Shown: piece after piece, positions 35,064 to 49,827 of the stretch
Numbering within the stretch: position 1 is the stretch's first letter
Layout of the letters: each line of letters starts with the position of its first letter
Source: Phylloscopus collybita
Taxonomy: Eukaryota; Chordata; Aves; Passeriformes; Phylloscopidae
Direction: 5' to 3'
Assembly: GCA_027886175.1 (NCBI GenBank)
Contig: JAJNNQ010000024.1
Coordinates: forward strand, 5,936,001-6,000,000
DNA: 64,000 bases
Notes under the pieces: generated by a model
Told to the model about the DNA's origin: nothing
The model's input: the letters and a program-made list of their open reading frames with translations, nothing else
The model's database searches: none
Translations under genes and position numbers: made by a program

Positions 35064-38000
35064 CCCTTTCTTTCTTCCATGGTATATATAATTTTACTTT
35101 GAGTTCAGTGACTGTGTTGTTTGCCTACAAGTCTGAAGTTACAGACAGCTTTAATGCAAGGTAAATAAAGCACTAGGCAGCATGCAACTTTGCGATAATA
35201 GTAATGATAGTTTTGAAGCACTGTGGAACTCTCTTGATGCACCAAACTCCTTTTCTTTAAATTACTTTAAATTTAAATTAGCAGAAACATAACTGTTCTG
35301 TATGGTTGCTGTCTTAAGTATTTGAAATGCTTAATAGCTGGCACAGTAAATAAAAGCTGATATCTGGCCTGAAAAATATACATGTAACAAAAATGAAGCA
35401 ACTTTATGCAAAACTTATGTCCACAGATGGGAGACATTTTTTCCTCCCTTGTGTTGTCTTCTGTTATTACCTTTCATCTCACTGACCTGTGTCATACTGG
35501 ACATGCCTTAAAATTATCTAAATAGTTTTTAAGAAACATGCAACAATTAAGTGGCTATAGCTTGATGGTAAATAGCGACAACGGCTAGGTGCAGGTTAAG
35601 TTTCCATTTTTAATATCTGAAATAATATTTTGGGAATTAATTCTTGACTTCTGGCTCTTAGACTTGAAAAAGTTTTCAAGGAACAGCAAAAAAGATCCTT
35701 TAAACCATGTTGACAGCTGCTACATGTACTATTTCCATTTTCTAATCAGTCTAAATGGAAATTACTGGTTTTCTTCTTCCAGTAAGACTAAGACATTAAT
35801 AAGTGAGGAATATTCTCCTAGTTTTGCAGATAACATGTTTAATGAAGTTATTAATCACAGAGGAACCATCACCTCAGATTACAAGTATCCTTCCTACAGT
35901 AGTACAAATGAGACAAGTAAAACAAATCTTTAGATTACAAGTGAATTTCTCTTCAGAAAAAAAAAAAAAACACCTTAGTGAAATTCCAGGCTAATTCCAG
36001 AGTAAACAGCAGTTTGAGATATTTGAAGGGTAGAATTGTTATCAGAAGGTTTGCACAGTGAAGGGACAAGCTGTTCAGGAGGCTGCAATGCTTGGGTCTG
36101 CCCTGGAGTCTGGATAGGATCAAGGAAGATGGATTATCAACCTGATGCTGCATTTCTCTGTTTAATTAAATACATACACCATGAGTAATTCTTCATATCT
36201 GGTGGGGTGTTTTTTGTGTGTGTGTTTATTTGTTTTTGTCCTTGTTTTGTTCTTTTTTTCCCCTGTCTTTATATTAGATTGGGAAGTTTGGCTTTAATGA
36301 TAATAATATTCCTTGCATGATGGGGGAAAGGGGTTGTGTGTGTGTCCATGATTTGGTTGTATAGCACAAGGTGCAAAGCCAGGGTGTGGCAGAAGCAGTT
36401 CAACCAGAGATAAGATTACTTTTATTTTACTGGTTGAGTGCTTTAAGAGCTTGTGGGTCGAACAAAATGTAGTTAGGAAGGTAGTGTGCCATTTTTCCAG
36501 GGATGGTAGTTGAGGCTGTGCTTCCTGGGACAAAAGCCTCTGTGAATCCCGAGCTGTGGTTTAGCATGTTGTCAGCTGCTGTAGCACAGCCCTGAGGAGA
36601 GGGATTAGAGGATGCTTTGGATAAGGCAAGGCAGTGGAGATGCCTTGAGGAAGACTCTGAGTGGGAAAGATTCCCTGGCTTTAGTGTTCTCCTGGCATGA
36701 ACAAGGAGTCTTGGCTGTCTTGTAAGTGTCATTGAAGAGATTTTCTTCTTTTTTCCCCCATGTGCTTGCATGTGAGAGCTCACAATATTTCAGCAATAAA
36801 ATGTTGGGTTTATCTTTGCTCCTCAAGAGAGTGTGTGTGTGTGGTTCTTCTGGAACCATGCAGTCCTGGAACATCAGGGATGGAGTTGGCAGAAGCAGCA
36901 CATGGGTAAGAAACAGTCAACCTCTCCTGCAACCAAAATCATCTCTTGGAAATGCACACACTCCCTTTAACTTGTGAACAAGTCTGCTTGCTGAACAAGC
37001 ACTTCTGCTTTCTCCCCCTGCCTCTCTCTGAATTACAGTTGGCTGTAATTTGATGGTCACCTGGGGAAAGGGAATAAACGTTGGGATATTTCTGCTTTTG
37101 TGTAATAACCACAAAATACAGCTTGCAGTGCACTCCATATTTGACTGCTTTGGAAGGAGGGAACACTTGCTTCCTCAGGGAGAGGGATGCCATTTAGTAT
37201 ACAGGATGTTTGTGATAAAGTAAAGAAATACTGCACTCCAGGGGAATTTGGCTTTCTTTTCTATTTTAGAATATGGATATTTCTAGCACAAAAATCTCTG
37301 CCTACAATATGGGAACAGAATAATGGCAAGAATTAAGAATTTAACTCTCTTGACTTTAATTGAGAAGACTAAGGAATAAAAAGAATCAAAACTGGGGTGG
37401 GGGGAGAAGTAAAATAGAGGCTTGCAGGATGGTGGCTTGGAGATTTAAGAGGGAAGAATTTGCACTATAAACTGTTAACAGCAATGTTGCTCTGCGAGTA
37501 CCACAGAGGTTGATAACAAGAAAACAGTTTTTCTGCTATGGATGGGAACTGTTTGTAGAGATGTTTTGTTTTGTTTTGTTTTGGTACTTGTATATCCAAA
37601 TTTAATTAGTGACAACCGAATGCATCTTAGCTTCCAGCTGGTATCTGCAGCATCCATTTACAGCAAACAGTTGTCACTCTTGTTCTTCACACAGTGTCAT
37701 TGTTTTTCAGTAAAATGGTCTCTGCCTTCAGGTCACAGCACCATAGGTGAAGATAACACAGAGATATCTCAGCATCATGTACTTTCTGTCTGTTTTGTTA
37801 TTGAAAAAAAATGTCATATTTGGGTTATGCAGCAGTGAAAGGAAAACAATTGCAAATGTATGAAAGAGCAAGAGGAGATGGGGAGGCTCATAGTAGTTGA
37901 GGACAGATTTATCATTTTAATGATATTTTATGGTGTGCTCCTCAATATGCATCAACAGGTTGTAAATAATCCAAAGAGGGGATTTGCACAGACTCTGAAA

Positions 38001-41000
38001 TGCTCTCAGTATCCCAGTCCAATTTCAAGCTGTGACAAATAAGCATAAATACTGCAGGCAGCATTTTGCTCATCTCTCTAGCATTCAATCACTTATAAAA
38101 CAGACTTAAAAGAAACAGTACTGTGAAACCTGGCTTAACTGACCACTGGGGAGAATGACAAAAAGCGGGGAATATCTTTTTAATGGATATTTTATAATTC
38201 TCTGGAACGCTTAATGGAGAATACTATTTTTGATATAAGGGTGATTTCTTGCATAATTCTAAATGTATGGAAAATATGAGTTATGGAAATAACAGCCCAG
38301 TTTTCCACCCACTAAAAAAATTTGTAAGCAGCAGTAATTTCACAGTGACCCTTTCTCTCACTGAGGTCTGCTGGCTGTGTGGGGATGTTTCAAAATAGTG
38401 GTGACTGTGAATTTGCAGTAGCAGTTTCTCTTAGGTGCCAGTTCAGGCAGGACTTACTTAGGAAAAAAAACTCTCTCAGATCCTGGAAAAAATTTCTGGT
38501 CATAATTGGGAATGGACAACCACCAGCAAGAGGAAATAGTTGGTCCCTGTTGTGGTAAGGCTTTGTTAGGGGTAAGTTAGGACTGAGCACAAATATTCTG
38601 GCTGCATCATAAAACAAGGATTTGACTGTGAAAAAGTTCTGGCTACTACTCAGGATGGACAGGTCTTTATTTTAATGGTTTCCAGGGGGTTCCATCATAT
38701 GGGGTTTGCTGAAGTGTCACTTGTACATCTCTTTAAAAAGACCCAAAATCAGCTGAGGCCTTTACCAGTAGTAGAAGGCAGAGAGTCTTCTGTAGTCAGG
38801 CAACTGAAGGAGCCTGGGAAGCTGGAATATTTTCAGATTCCTGTTCCAAATGAAAAGTGCTTATTAAACTTATTAAATTGATTGATACTTTTAGATAGAC
38901 AATGTAAATACACTAATGCACATACAATGCCTGAGTACTTTACATTATGGTTTTGAAAGATGCAGTCCCAGAATGGCACAGAAGATTGGTGAGCATCCTT
39001 CTTTCTAATGAATGTATTGATCAGCTGTGTCCTTCAAACCTTCAGTTCCTACTTGGGAGAATTAATAACTGGTCACTCTCTGAGCACCTGAAGCCTGCTG
39101 TTTCTGGGGACACCAGGTTTTTCCTCTGCTCTGTGGTGGGGGGAGCACTGCCCACTCTGGTGGGCTGTGGGAGTGTTTGTGTCTGTTTACAAGGGACTGA
39201 GGTGATGGAGGAGTGACAGCCACCTCCCCCAGTGCCCTGTAAGGCAAAAAGGAATGAGGAGAGAAGGAACATTGCCTTGGGAGGGCCAGGACACTCAATG
39301 CTGAAGGTGAGAGTACTCTATACATGGGTTTATAAATGGAGTTTTAAACAAATTCACATGCTGGCAGGCAGAACCCTCAACCATGAAACACACAATCATA
39401 CAAACCCTTTTCATCATCAGGTGGCTGAATTCACCATGTAGATTTTGCAGCTGAGCCCCATCATAAGATGATGTAGCAATCACCTAATTTTTCAGTGTGC
39501 TCTTCATTTGCATGTTCCTGACCATCTCCAGGGTACCAGCCTGGTTCTGAAGTGTCCACAGAAACCTGAATGGACCAGAGGAGGATTTTGCTTTGTTTCT
39601 CATAGAATGGGCTCCACACACAGGAATGTGCTTCCTGTGAGCTTCCTAAACTCCTTGCAGTGTGTGAATGTGCATGAAAACACACACTCAGCTGTCAATT
39701 TAACAAGAAGCTGGCATTTTAGTTATAAAAAAACCTGATCTGTCCAGAGTCTTGGATGTCTAGACGTGAAATCTATCATGCAGGAAAGTATCTGCTTCCA
39801 CGCCAGGACTTAAATCACACTGCCTTCATAAAATCATAGCGCAGAGAAGTTTGATGAAGTGCAATCCATTTTTCAAGGCAAGGCACGGCCACTTGGCTAC
39901 AGTCGGTGTCTGAAAGAGCAGCTGCTGCTGCTGCATGTGTCATCTGTGAGATGGGCTGGCACCATTAATTCTGTAGCCAAATAAATGCAGCTATTTGCAA
40001 CAGCTTTTGTTATTCTCCTTAGAATATCCAAAGGTCATACAGCTTCTTGAGACTTCAGGCAATGTCTCTTCTTGGTTTAAGGACAAAATTTCATTCTTTG
40101 TAGGAAGTGCCCCTACTGAAGATGGGTAAAATCCTGGCATGAAAAAGTTCATTCTTGTTGTGTTATGAAAAGCTGGGGTTTGTGCTGGATGAATTCAAGG
40201 AGTGCTGGCATGTCTTGCCATTGTATAACACTGCTTTCAACTACGGTGTGTTGATTTTCTTGTGGATACACCATGTTTTTAAGAAGACAAATGGAGATAG
40301 ATGCTTTCCTAAGTTTGCCTGAGTGCCACACTTTCAGTGAAATATGAATTTGTAAACACATGGAAATAGAGGTAGAAGAATAAACACCTGTGTAACATGG
40401 AGAAAGATGGGAATTAATTGTGCTTGAAGGTGTTGATTGAAAAATGAAACAAGCCAAAGCAGTTCAAGGTCAGCCAACAACTCTTTGCTGCTTCTTTTTT
40501 TCCTTTCTTTTTTTGCTTCACTAAAGAATTATTTCTTTCTGACCTGAAATCTTGAGCTCTCAGCTTCATCAAAGTTCAGATTGTGACTTAAGCTGCTGAG
40601 CAGTATGGTTCGTATTTATTTCTTGTGCTGATATGAAATCAGGCTGTTATTCCTTATGAGAAGGATTGAACAGCAATGTGGTAAATGTTAGATTAGATTG
40701 GTATTTTGAAACTGTCATTTGCAGCAGGAGGCTGCTGTGAAACCACAGGGTAACCCCAGGTTTGTTATGTTTGTTGTAATTCTAATTTAGTTACAGGATT
40801 TATAGTTAGCTGAGACTTGCATTGCCTTATGCCACGTTACACCCCACTGAGCCTTCCTGTAAAAATCAAACAGATGTTTCCAAATATATGGGTGATTAGG
40901 TTTGCTCAAAATTTTGCTGTTCATCAATTTTTATGCACAATATAATAGCTTTAATGGATTTTAGGTTGAATTACAATGGCAGAGGTATTCTTGATGCAAA

Positions 41001-41541
41001 TTGAAAAAGATGCCTACAGAACACTGATGCTGCTGCATGGAGACAGCACATGCTGAAATATCAGTCAGGAATGAGTGAGGCTCGACCCTTACAACTTCAC
41101 TGTTCTTTTCTCAATACTGCAAGACCCTAAACATGGGAAATTCAATGACTCCCCTTTAAGGAGATCACTTACTGAAAGTATTTAGACTTTCAATTACAGT
41201 ATGAATATAGAATTTTTTATTCTTCTTCTGCCTTTTCATTTGATAGGGTCCTTTCTGAATTTTGGAGCATTTCTCTCCGCTGGCCCCATGTGTGTGTAAG
41301 ACATGGTGACACTGACAAGTCCTCTCTGGTGAGCACCTCTCTGATGTTGGTAGAGCTGATTTTCTGATGCTTGGTGACTACTGCGTAATTTGCATGAATA
41401 AAAATGTTGTTTCCAGCTCTATATACAAGTGCAGTGAGCTGCAGCCTTGGCCCTCGGCAAAAATCATCACTGAGTCACTGTGGAGACGTAGATGCCTATT
41501 TTGTCTTTGCTCTAAAGCAACTTAGATTTTGAGGCCTTCTA
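35064..41541. other. Unique AT-rich noncoding DNA
   Basis: No recognised gene. It includes a plus-strand open frame at 35589-35933 described under findings, short (GT)n runs near 36214-36224 and 36829-36842, and (TTTTG)4 at about 37564-37583. An A run lies at 35958-35971. The rest is AT-rich with frequent stops. Confidence 0.55.
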
Positions 41542-41565
41542 TGGATGTGCTCATGAGCACATCCA
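41542..41565. repeat. 24-bp perfect palindrome
   Basis: TGGATGTGC, TCATGA, GCACATCCA read in order is identical to its own reverse complement, with no spacer. Palindromes of this length are very unlikely by chance in a window of this size. It could bind a symmetric dimeric transcription factor or form a short cruciform; no known site was recognised. Confidence 0.85.
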
Positions 41566-44500
41566 AAACTTTCTTTATGTTGTATCTTTTCTTCTTACAG
41601 AAGTTTGTCACCTGTTTCTGGTACTCACTGATAAAGTTCATTTTATGTAACTGAAATATTTTAGTCCTCTTCCACTAATGGTAATATATTCTGCCACTTA
41701 AGTTTAATAAAAATTAAAAGAAGTAATGCTCTCTTTATTATTTATATGAATGTAATTTTATATGAATTTAAAAAGTATTTATATAATGGGTAAAAATCTC
41801 ATTGCCACTGGCATTTTTTTCACTGCAAGTGACACATCCATTCTGGTTTTGTCAAAGGTATTTATTACAAAGTCATGTCTAGTGCTGCTGATCTTGGCTG
41901 TGTTGAAGATCTTTTCCCAGTGTTCTTAATGCAATGAATTATTTGTCAGCAAACCTACTGCTGACTTCTCCATCCTTGGGTACCCAGAAGGATAAAGTAG
42001 TGGGAGAGCTTCAGAGGGCTGCCTGTGCTGTGTTAGTAAAGGGAGAATTCAAGTCTGGTTCATACCCTGAATTAGCTGTACTAGCTCAGTTTTGAAGGAT
42101 TTCTCTTCTTAGAAAAGGTTCCTCCACGAGCAGGAATGAGCCAAGCACAACAGCTAAAAATGATTTTGGTTTAGCTTTACAATAAGCAATAACTTGTATG
42201 TATATATATTGCTTTGGATGCATGGAATAATGGCAATAGCCTCTGACTTTGAGTACACAGTAACTCTCACAAAGGTATGAAATGTTGATTTCCTTGTTTT
42301 GCTTTCTTATACCAATTCTTTTTTCCTTCTCGTTCCCTAAATCCCCTTATTTCCTAGTTTTCTCTTTTGGTTCTTCCCTTTTACTCTTTGTTTCCCCAAG
42401 GAAAATGAAATCCTTTCTTATGAGATTGGTGAGACAGAGACAGATTTGCAGTCACAGTAATGAAAAGATGACACAATTTATTATGAGTGGTAGTATAATT
42501 ACTAGGAGATATGATTTATTACAGAAAGTTAACTACATACCAAAGCTGTTGGCATAAAGTCTCTTCCTCTTCACGAGGAGGACTAAAATACAAACTTGCA
42601 GCAAGTTAGCAGTTCTTCCCTGTTTGGACTTGGCATTTGCAACAAAATTGTTTGGTTTCTATCTAATCAAGCTCTGGAACTAGCAAAGGCCAAGTTCTTT
42701 GAGGATGAAGGAGTTTTAGTAATGCTATGGAACAAGAGAAAATTATGCCAAACTTTTCATCTTTATATGTGTAAGCCTTCATAAAGGGTTTTAAAATGCA
42801 CTCACACCTTTGTAATTTGGCATGCCCTAGGCAGGGCTGCAGTGGTATCTGTACAAAACACTTCTGCCTCACTAAAAAACCTAAGACATTCTTCTGCTTT
42901 AGTTTATTAGTGTAAAACTCCCGTTGTAAATTATCCAGATTCTGCACTTTGTGAGAACTTAGCTCCTTTTTTATGGAGAGGAACAGTTTTATTTTTTTCT
43001 TACGAGAAATCTTGCCAATAACTTTTTACTCTTTTGGTATTTGCCAAATATTTTTAGTCTCACATTGATATATTGACTACAGTCCTGAGATGGTCAAAAA
43101 AGCTCAGCCTGTAAGCAATTAGTGAGGCCACCATTACCTTGCTGTTTTCCATTTGTTGACTGCTCTCCAAGAGCCTCTTTCACAATATTCATCAACTCTG
43201 ACATGTTTAATTTGCTTTGTGAATTATGTGTGACAAGAAATGATCTTGTTCACTGCACAGGAAAGAGCTCGTGGTGCTTGTCTGCTGCGTGTGGCATTAA
43301 CCTCAGCCACAGTTACTCCTAGAAATGTGTTTAGGATTCAAATGGAAAAAAAAAAAAGAAAAAGATGAATCAGGGGAAAGATATGCCTGAACAATGAAAT
43401 GATTTTGAAGAAGCTTTCAGAAGACAGAAAGCAAGATAAAATGATATTTTCTTTTGGTGTATTCAGTCATTAAACTTGACATCTGGAAGCCCCTGTCTGA
43501 TACCTCTGCTGCCTGTGAGGCATTGATAAATGATAAGCAAAGCACCCCATTAATTCTGGATGCAGTGGAAAAACCTTTGGAGCACTGTCATGAGATGAAT
43601 GTATGGCTCAGACATCAGAGATCATCAGTGTGTCTCTAAACCACTTTTGTGGGCTCTTTGTGTCTCTAGAGTAGGTGAGAGCCCTTCTGTTTCTGCCCCC
43701 ACCTGTTTTCAGGCTTTTGGAGTGTGCAAAATTCTGATTTGGTGATGCTAACGTGAATGGGTAGGTAGTAAAGTGTGTCAGAGTGGTGTTTGAACCTCCT
43801 GGTCCCTTTCCTATCTGCTGTGGCTTGTATAGATATGAACCCAAGGGGATTTGGATGAAAACCATTTATCTCTTCAAATTGTTTATTTTTTTTTTTTTTT
43901 GCTAGTTCTCTTCAGCATTGCTGTGTGCTCACCCTCACTGTGAATAATGGTAAACACAACTTTGTCACACTTGAGTGTGGGTCTAAGGGATCTAAATCTT
44001 CTATAACAGGAATCCACTGATATTTTCCACATAACTTGTTCTTGTGAGATGCACAGATGTTTGTTCAATGTTTTCAGTTTAGTATCATAGAAGTTCATAA
44101 AACCCCTTTCTAAGAGGGTGAAAAAGATTCTGTGTTGATTTAGTATAATAAAGTAATAATTTCTTGTTGATAGTGATTAATCACATTCCAGGAATAGAAA
44201 TACCAGCTGTTTTTACTTCCCAAAATATATTTATGAGCACTTAATAACAACATGAATTGTAAGATGGAAGATCAATTTTTATCTCTGTTATATTCTGATC
44301 ACTGGAAGATCTGAAAGAATTATGTGTAGCATGGAGGGAGGATGGAGTTGATGAGTGAATTGTTTTGAGTTGGAGAACCAGACATTTCCATTTGAAGTAG
44401 ATTTAAAACCTTTTTTCTTAACTGAGAAGCTGTATCATTTAAATGAAATGTGTATATTTGGATATTGGTTGCAAAAACAACTTCAACTTCTTGGTCTTTT

Positions 44501-47500
44501 CTTCACAAATGTGTTTTAGGATTAAATTTTTCTTTTTGAGAAGGAAGGAGGTTTTAAAATGTTTTTAGGGAGACATTGCAACTGGCATTTCTTCATCTTA
44601 AGCTCTTAAGAAAATGAATTGTGTAAGTATTATATGTGCTATTCAGTACTGTCAAAAAGTTTGGACTGTAGAGATGTAGCTTTGGACTGGAGGTGACTGC
44701 CAATTTGAGCTGTTTAGCAATAAAATAACAAACAAAATATTTCCTTCAGTAAATTTCACTTCAACAGGGTTGCCTGGTCTGGTGATTTTTTTTCAAGTTA
44801 AGTTACTACATGCCTGAAGGAAAAAGCTTTTCTTGCTGTCAGTTTATTGTGCCATTTTGAACTTCTTTTTTACTTGCAGGAGTCTTCTAATGCAGTGTTC
44901 ATTGGCTTGCTTGTATGTAAATTAATTCAGTTCCACCTCTCTGAAGAAAGATTTTTTTTTTTTTCACTTTCCCTCCAATTAACAATTTGCAGTAACAATA
45001 GTTACTGCTTTTCCAAATAATAAAAAATATGATGCTTCTAATTAAACTTCCCTTTTTACCATTGCATTCTGCATGCAATATTTTGCCTGAATCTGTAATG
45101 TTTTCCTACTTTTGTTACAGCACATGCCTCAATTTGTACCTTTCAATCTCAAGTTGTCAAATTAATTAGCTTGATTACACTGTATGTCATCAGACTAATA
45201 ATGCACATCCTTGTCTATATCTGGATTCTTCTGAAGACAGAGGTAGTTCAGCAATCAATATCTGTGGAAATAATTTCATATTTTACATCAGGGAAAATAT
45301 TTTACTTGGAGATCTTATGCTAATGATTTGGAAAAATCTGAAGATTGAACTGATGGGTAAAGTATCCAAGAGCTGATACGCTCATGCCAACATCTGCAAT
45401 CTGGAAAACTGTCTGAAAATACCATTTGCTGAATTTGTAGGAGTCTCAGTTGGGGAGCAATAAAAAGCCTTTCCATTTACACATTTTCTGGCACTGTTTT
45501 CTAGATTCACTTGTAAAACAAAAGAGCAGAGTCTGGTGGAGTGTCTCCAGTACCAGTTTCCTGTGCTGAGAAGGGCTGAGGCTGTGGGGTTTCTGAGCAC
45601 ACCTGGCTTTCCAGCACTCCTGGTTGAGAGCTCCAGACCCTGGATGTGAGTGGATGCTCTTGCTAAGTGGCATGGGATAGAAACCCTGGGTAGAGGATGT
45701 GTTGTCCAGTGTCTTACTAAGACCTGTATTTAAGCAGAGAAAATGGTATCAAAATAGATTAGATTCTGCTTTAATCCTTGCTGTTAGTGACTGACTTCTC
45801 CCTGATGGGGGAAGAGGTTTGCTCTTGCATCTCAAGATGCTCTTAACCTCTCTTCCCTGAGTATGTGGGAGCCTTCAGCAAAGTGCTCATTGCTTCTGTG
45901 TGGATCTTCTGAGATGTCCTGACAAGCCTTTCAGTCAGACTGGAAAGAGAGAATGGAAAAGCTCATAAGAAAATGAAAATCAGAGCAAAATGAAAGATAC
46001 TGGAAAAGGCTTTGAAAGTCTGTTTTTGTGCCACAGCAGCATTTTAACCATGTCTAACTGGTTATGCACTTGATTCTGGGGCCTGGGTTTGTGCAGCTGC
46101 CCTTCTTATTAAATCAATCTCTATAACTTTACTGAATCTTTAGGGTTCTACAACAGTCCCTGAGCAAAATCCTCATGGACTATCCCAATGGGTTTTTGGA
46201 AGTACACATGGAAGAGCCTCAGTTTGCTTTGTCCCATTGCTGATATCATGGCATGGGAGAGGTGGCTGTATCCCAAGATATCCAACAGGGCTCTTTGCTA
46301 GTTCAAGAAGCTCTTACTTGCTCAGTTTCTTTTGTACAGCTCACCAACACAGGCAACATTACAAAAGAAGCTGTTGCTAAACATGAAAAATTTCCACTGC
46401 ATTTCAAATATTTGAAGCTGCTGTGAGACTTAAAGGATGAGAAGAGGTAGATGTGGCACAGCAACAATCCAAAACAAGTGTCTGTTGTAATTCAAGTGAA
46501 CAAGTATCCATTTGTGAACAGCTGGCACACATTTGTGAACTATCAATTTATCAGGAGGGATATGGAACTGAACAGACATTTACATGCCCCTTGCTCCTAT
46601 TTCTAATGATATGCTCTCTGCATGGACTCATCATCCCTTCAGGAAAGGGGAAAAACAAAATCTGAAGATGGTACTGCCCAGAAATTCTGTGTGATCACAG
46701 AAACGTGGTGTTAGCTGCTGCAAGCTGTTGCTCTGACGCAAATGTTGATAGAGGAGATGGTATCATCTTCCCTTTTGCTTAAGCAGCCACAGAAACTGTT
46801 TTGCAGAAGAGAAGGGTGAAGTTTTTTAATATTTTAGTCACTTTCAAACCATCCACTAACACTGTATGCAGTGTCACGGGCACGTTCCCTGTAGGATGAT
46901 TTTGGTAACTGAAGCCATGCCTTTTGTGGCTGACTCAGCCATGCCTGCAGAGTAGACCGTGGTTTCCTGGGGCAGGCTCTACCCCAGAGTGATCCACTGG
47001 CTTGTGGCAGCCTACTTCTGACCATAATACATCTTAAATCCTGACCTGCTGCTCCTGCTAGGTGTGTCTACCAGCGTGGAATGTATAATGCAGCAGTGGC
47101 AATTCTGCCAGCATGGGGAATATGTCCTGATGGTGTTTCAAGCTCTGCTCACCCCCAGCTGCTTGGAAGAGCATTAATCTAAACTTTGCTTGGTGCTATT
47201 AATGTGCAGACAGCTGGTCATCTTCTATAGAAAATCATTCACGCTGTCCTGAGGGAAGTGAGAGGGGAAATGCCTGTAGGAGTCAGACCTGTCTTCTTCC
47301 CTCAGTGAAACATGGAGGACCCTCTGGCCAGGTTCTGCATCACAGAACTGTCTTAGGGATTGTCTTGGGACTCTGCCTGGCTTACCTTGCCGGGTGGTTG
47401 GTTTGCATGAGACTTCTGTGTTGGTTTAATGGTGTTTGGATTGTGTTTGCAGCTCTAAAGCCAGAGGCTAATGGGGCCCATTCAGGCTCTCCTTTTCCTC

Positions 47501-49778
47501 TGACACTGGGCATAGCAACTGCTCTGTGTGAATGATCCAGTATGTGGGAGGAAATTTATCAAAGTAGCAGGCTTGAAAACATTGCAACAAAACGAGTACC
47601 TCTCATTCCTAGTAATAGATTTCTAGGAGAAAAGAGAGTTAACGGCGTTTTAGTTGATCAAGGAAGAGATGCTGGTTTTCATATCTTAACACCTTAACAC
47701 TGTCTTATAGTTTTCACACCTAAGCACCATCCTTCCCTTCCTACCCAAACCATAACTTGGGGATTTGCTAATCCTGTAAATAAATCTATGATTAATGTGT
47801 TTAAGCTTTGTATCCTGCCCAAAAGCCAAAACCAGCCCTTTGCTGGAGGAAATACTTCGCAGAAAGCTGATGCACTCTGGAAAACAACTCACTGAGGGGA
47901 GGCAAAGCCTCAACACAGCTTGTGGAGAATTTCTGTTCAGAGAGCAAGTGGAGAAACAAGAGTTTTTGGAGCCAGGAGAGCGCAGGCTGAGAAGCATGCT
48001 GCCTTAGGCAGAAAGGCACAAGTTGCCAGCAGGAGTGTGTGCTGTGCACCATGAGAAGTTGCGTGTGCAGAGCGGGGTTTAGCAGCTGATCTGTTGGAGG
48101 TGTTTCACTCTCCCCACATGCACTGAGCCTGTATCCCCAGGCTGTCTGTCTAAATCCTGCCTGCAGCCAGAAGTGAACTCGTGTAGCACTCCTGTGGACT
48201 GAGGGGGTATTTTTCCTTACTGAGTATTTTGATTTAATCAGCTCTTAACTGGAAAGGCATGTTCCAAACTCTTCTGCTCAAGGACAGCATGTAGGAGTTG
48301 GACCAAACCCCAACACTGTGACAGCTCAGGAGAGCTGTATATGCTCTCCGTTCCTGTTCTTTAAAGACTGGATTGTGCTGTAAGTAAATCTACTGTAAAA
48401 CACAACTTGGGAGCTCGTGCTGGGCTCAGCTCAAAGCTAGAAGGTGGCTTATCTGAGGAGCATGTGCAGGGAGGAGAATAAATGAAATAACCGACCCCAA
48501 TTCTAGTTCTGAGGGCACCACTGTCAGCCATCTGTATGGGAGGGATTGGTTTTGACTTGCTCTTCACTGAATGGTGTTTCCTGTTGGTGGCCTACGCTTT
48601 TTTCCCATCCCCATATACTTTTTATTTTTATTTTACTTTGCTCCCCCTCAAATCCACAAATTCTCGATGTTATGGAGTACTTGAGGAAATAGTAAAGAAA
48701 GAAAGCTTTGATAATGTCGGGTAACTGCTGGAAAAACAATGATCTTGATTTACCATGGCTTTATGAACCCCGGCTATTGTGGGGTTCTTATTTTTAAGAA
48801 AACAGAAAGTTTTGCTCTTTGAAGATGAAGCAGGGCTTCCAGATTTTAGCCTGTCTGCACAAGGAAAACCTGATCTCTGAGTTCATCCTCTATCTTTAGC
48901 ACTTGTCACTTTTAGTAACTGTTGCCCTTGTATCTGTTGCCATGGACAAATGCCGTATTGTCACTTACGTGATCTTTTCTGAGGTGCAGCCATGTATTGC
49001 CAGGCCTATGTATAATCTTATGCTATAACAGTCATTAGGGAAAGACACAGCTACAAAAAAGGCTTTCTGACTTCTTTTTTTCTCACCTGTGGAACTGGTG
49101 ATGAGGCCATTACATAAAGATTTCTCCTGGAATGAACCCCTAGTCATCAGAGGTACTGCAAACTGCTTGGAAGACAGGCTTTTTAAGCTGTGCATTTGGG
49201 AAGATTGCAAGGATTAATATAACTGAACTTGAGAATAATGACACATCAATGCTGTTGGGATAAGTTATTTTAAAAGTCTGTGTCTGTAAGGCTTACGTGT
49301 TCATTTATTTTTTCATTAGCGTACGAGACTAAATATCAATCTTTCCATGATAGCTGTGTTTTGTAGTGCTTTGTCAGAGAGTTAATTTAAAGCCAGTCAT
49401 CTTTCGATCCCTCTTTGATGGATGCATAAGGGACTGGAGAACTGCAGGCATTTTGATTTGTGCTTTTGCAGCGCTAGCAGTAGAAATTGCAGAAAATAGT
49501 AACATCTCAAGATAAAGATGTATGTTTGTGAAATTTAGATAAATGTTGGATCATTATACAGAGAGGGGCCATTATAAAATATTTAACTCTAGCAACAGTC
49601 TCTGCACCTTCATTTCACTGTGATATCATTGAGTCTAGTTCATTTTTGGCATCCCTGTATCAACAAATTCTTCTGCTCAGAAGGTTGGCCAATTTGTCTT
49701 CTCCTAAAAGAAAGGGTAAGAGAGCTTCCTCTGTCCTCTCTGTCATCTCCTCCCTTCTCCCTGCTGCCCCCTCCCCAC
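41566..49778. other. Unique AT-rich noncoding DNA
   Basis: No recognised gene. It contains T or A runs near 43346-43357, 43888-43901 and 44951-44964. The part at 44980-45200 is strongly AT-rich with several TAAT-type motifs and looks like many noncoding conserved regions, but conservation cannot be judged here. Open frames at 46453-46665 and 47305-47535 are unfamiliar and short. Confidence 0.55.

Positions 49779-49827
<49 letters not shown>
49779..49827 (+). repeat. (AAT)n microsatellite, about 16 units
   Basis: A near-perfect run of AAT trinucleotides covers 49 bases. Asparagine or leucine stretches in open frames crossing it are artefacts of the repeat. It is likely to vary in length between individuals. 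Confidence 0.95.

Noticed and set aside
34838..35164. Lysine-rich (minus) and phenylalanine-rich (plus) frames
   Set aside because: Direct products of the G/T-only low-complexity tract.
41389..41396. Octamer-like ATTTGCAT motif (also near 26840 and 39506)
   Set aside because: An 8-base motif is expected several times by chance in 64 kb of AT-rich DNA; no supporting cluster was seen.
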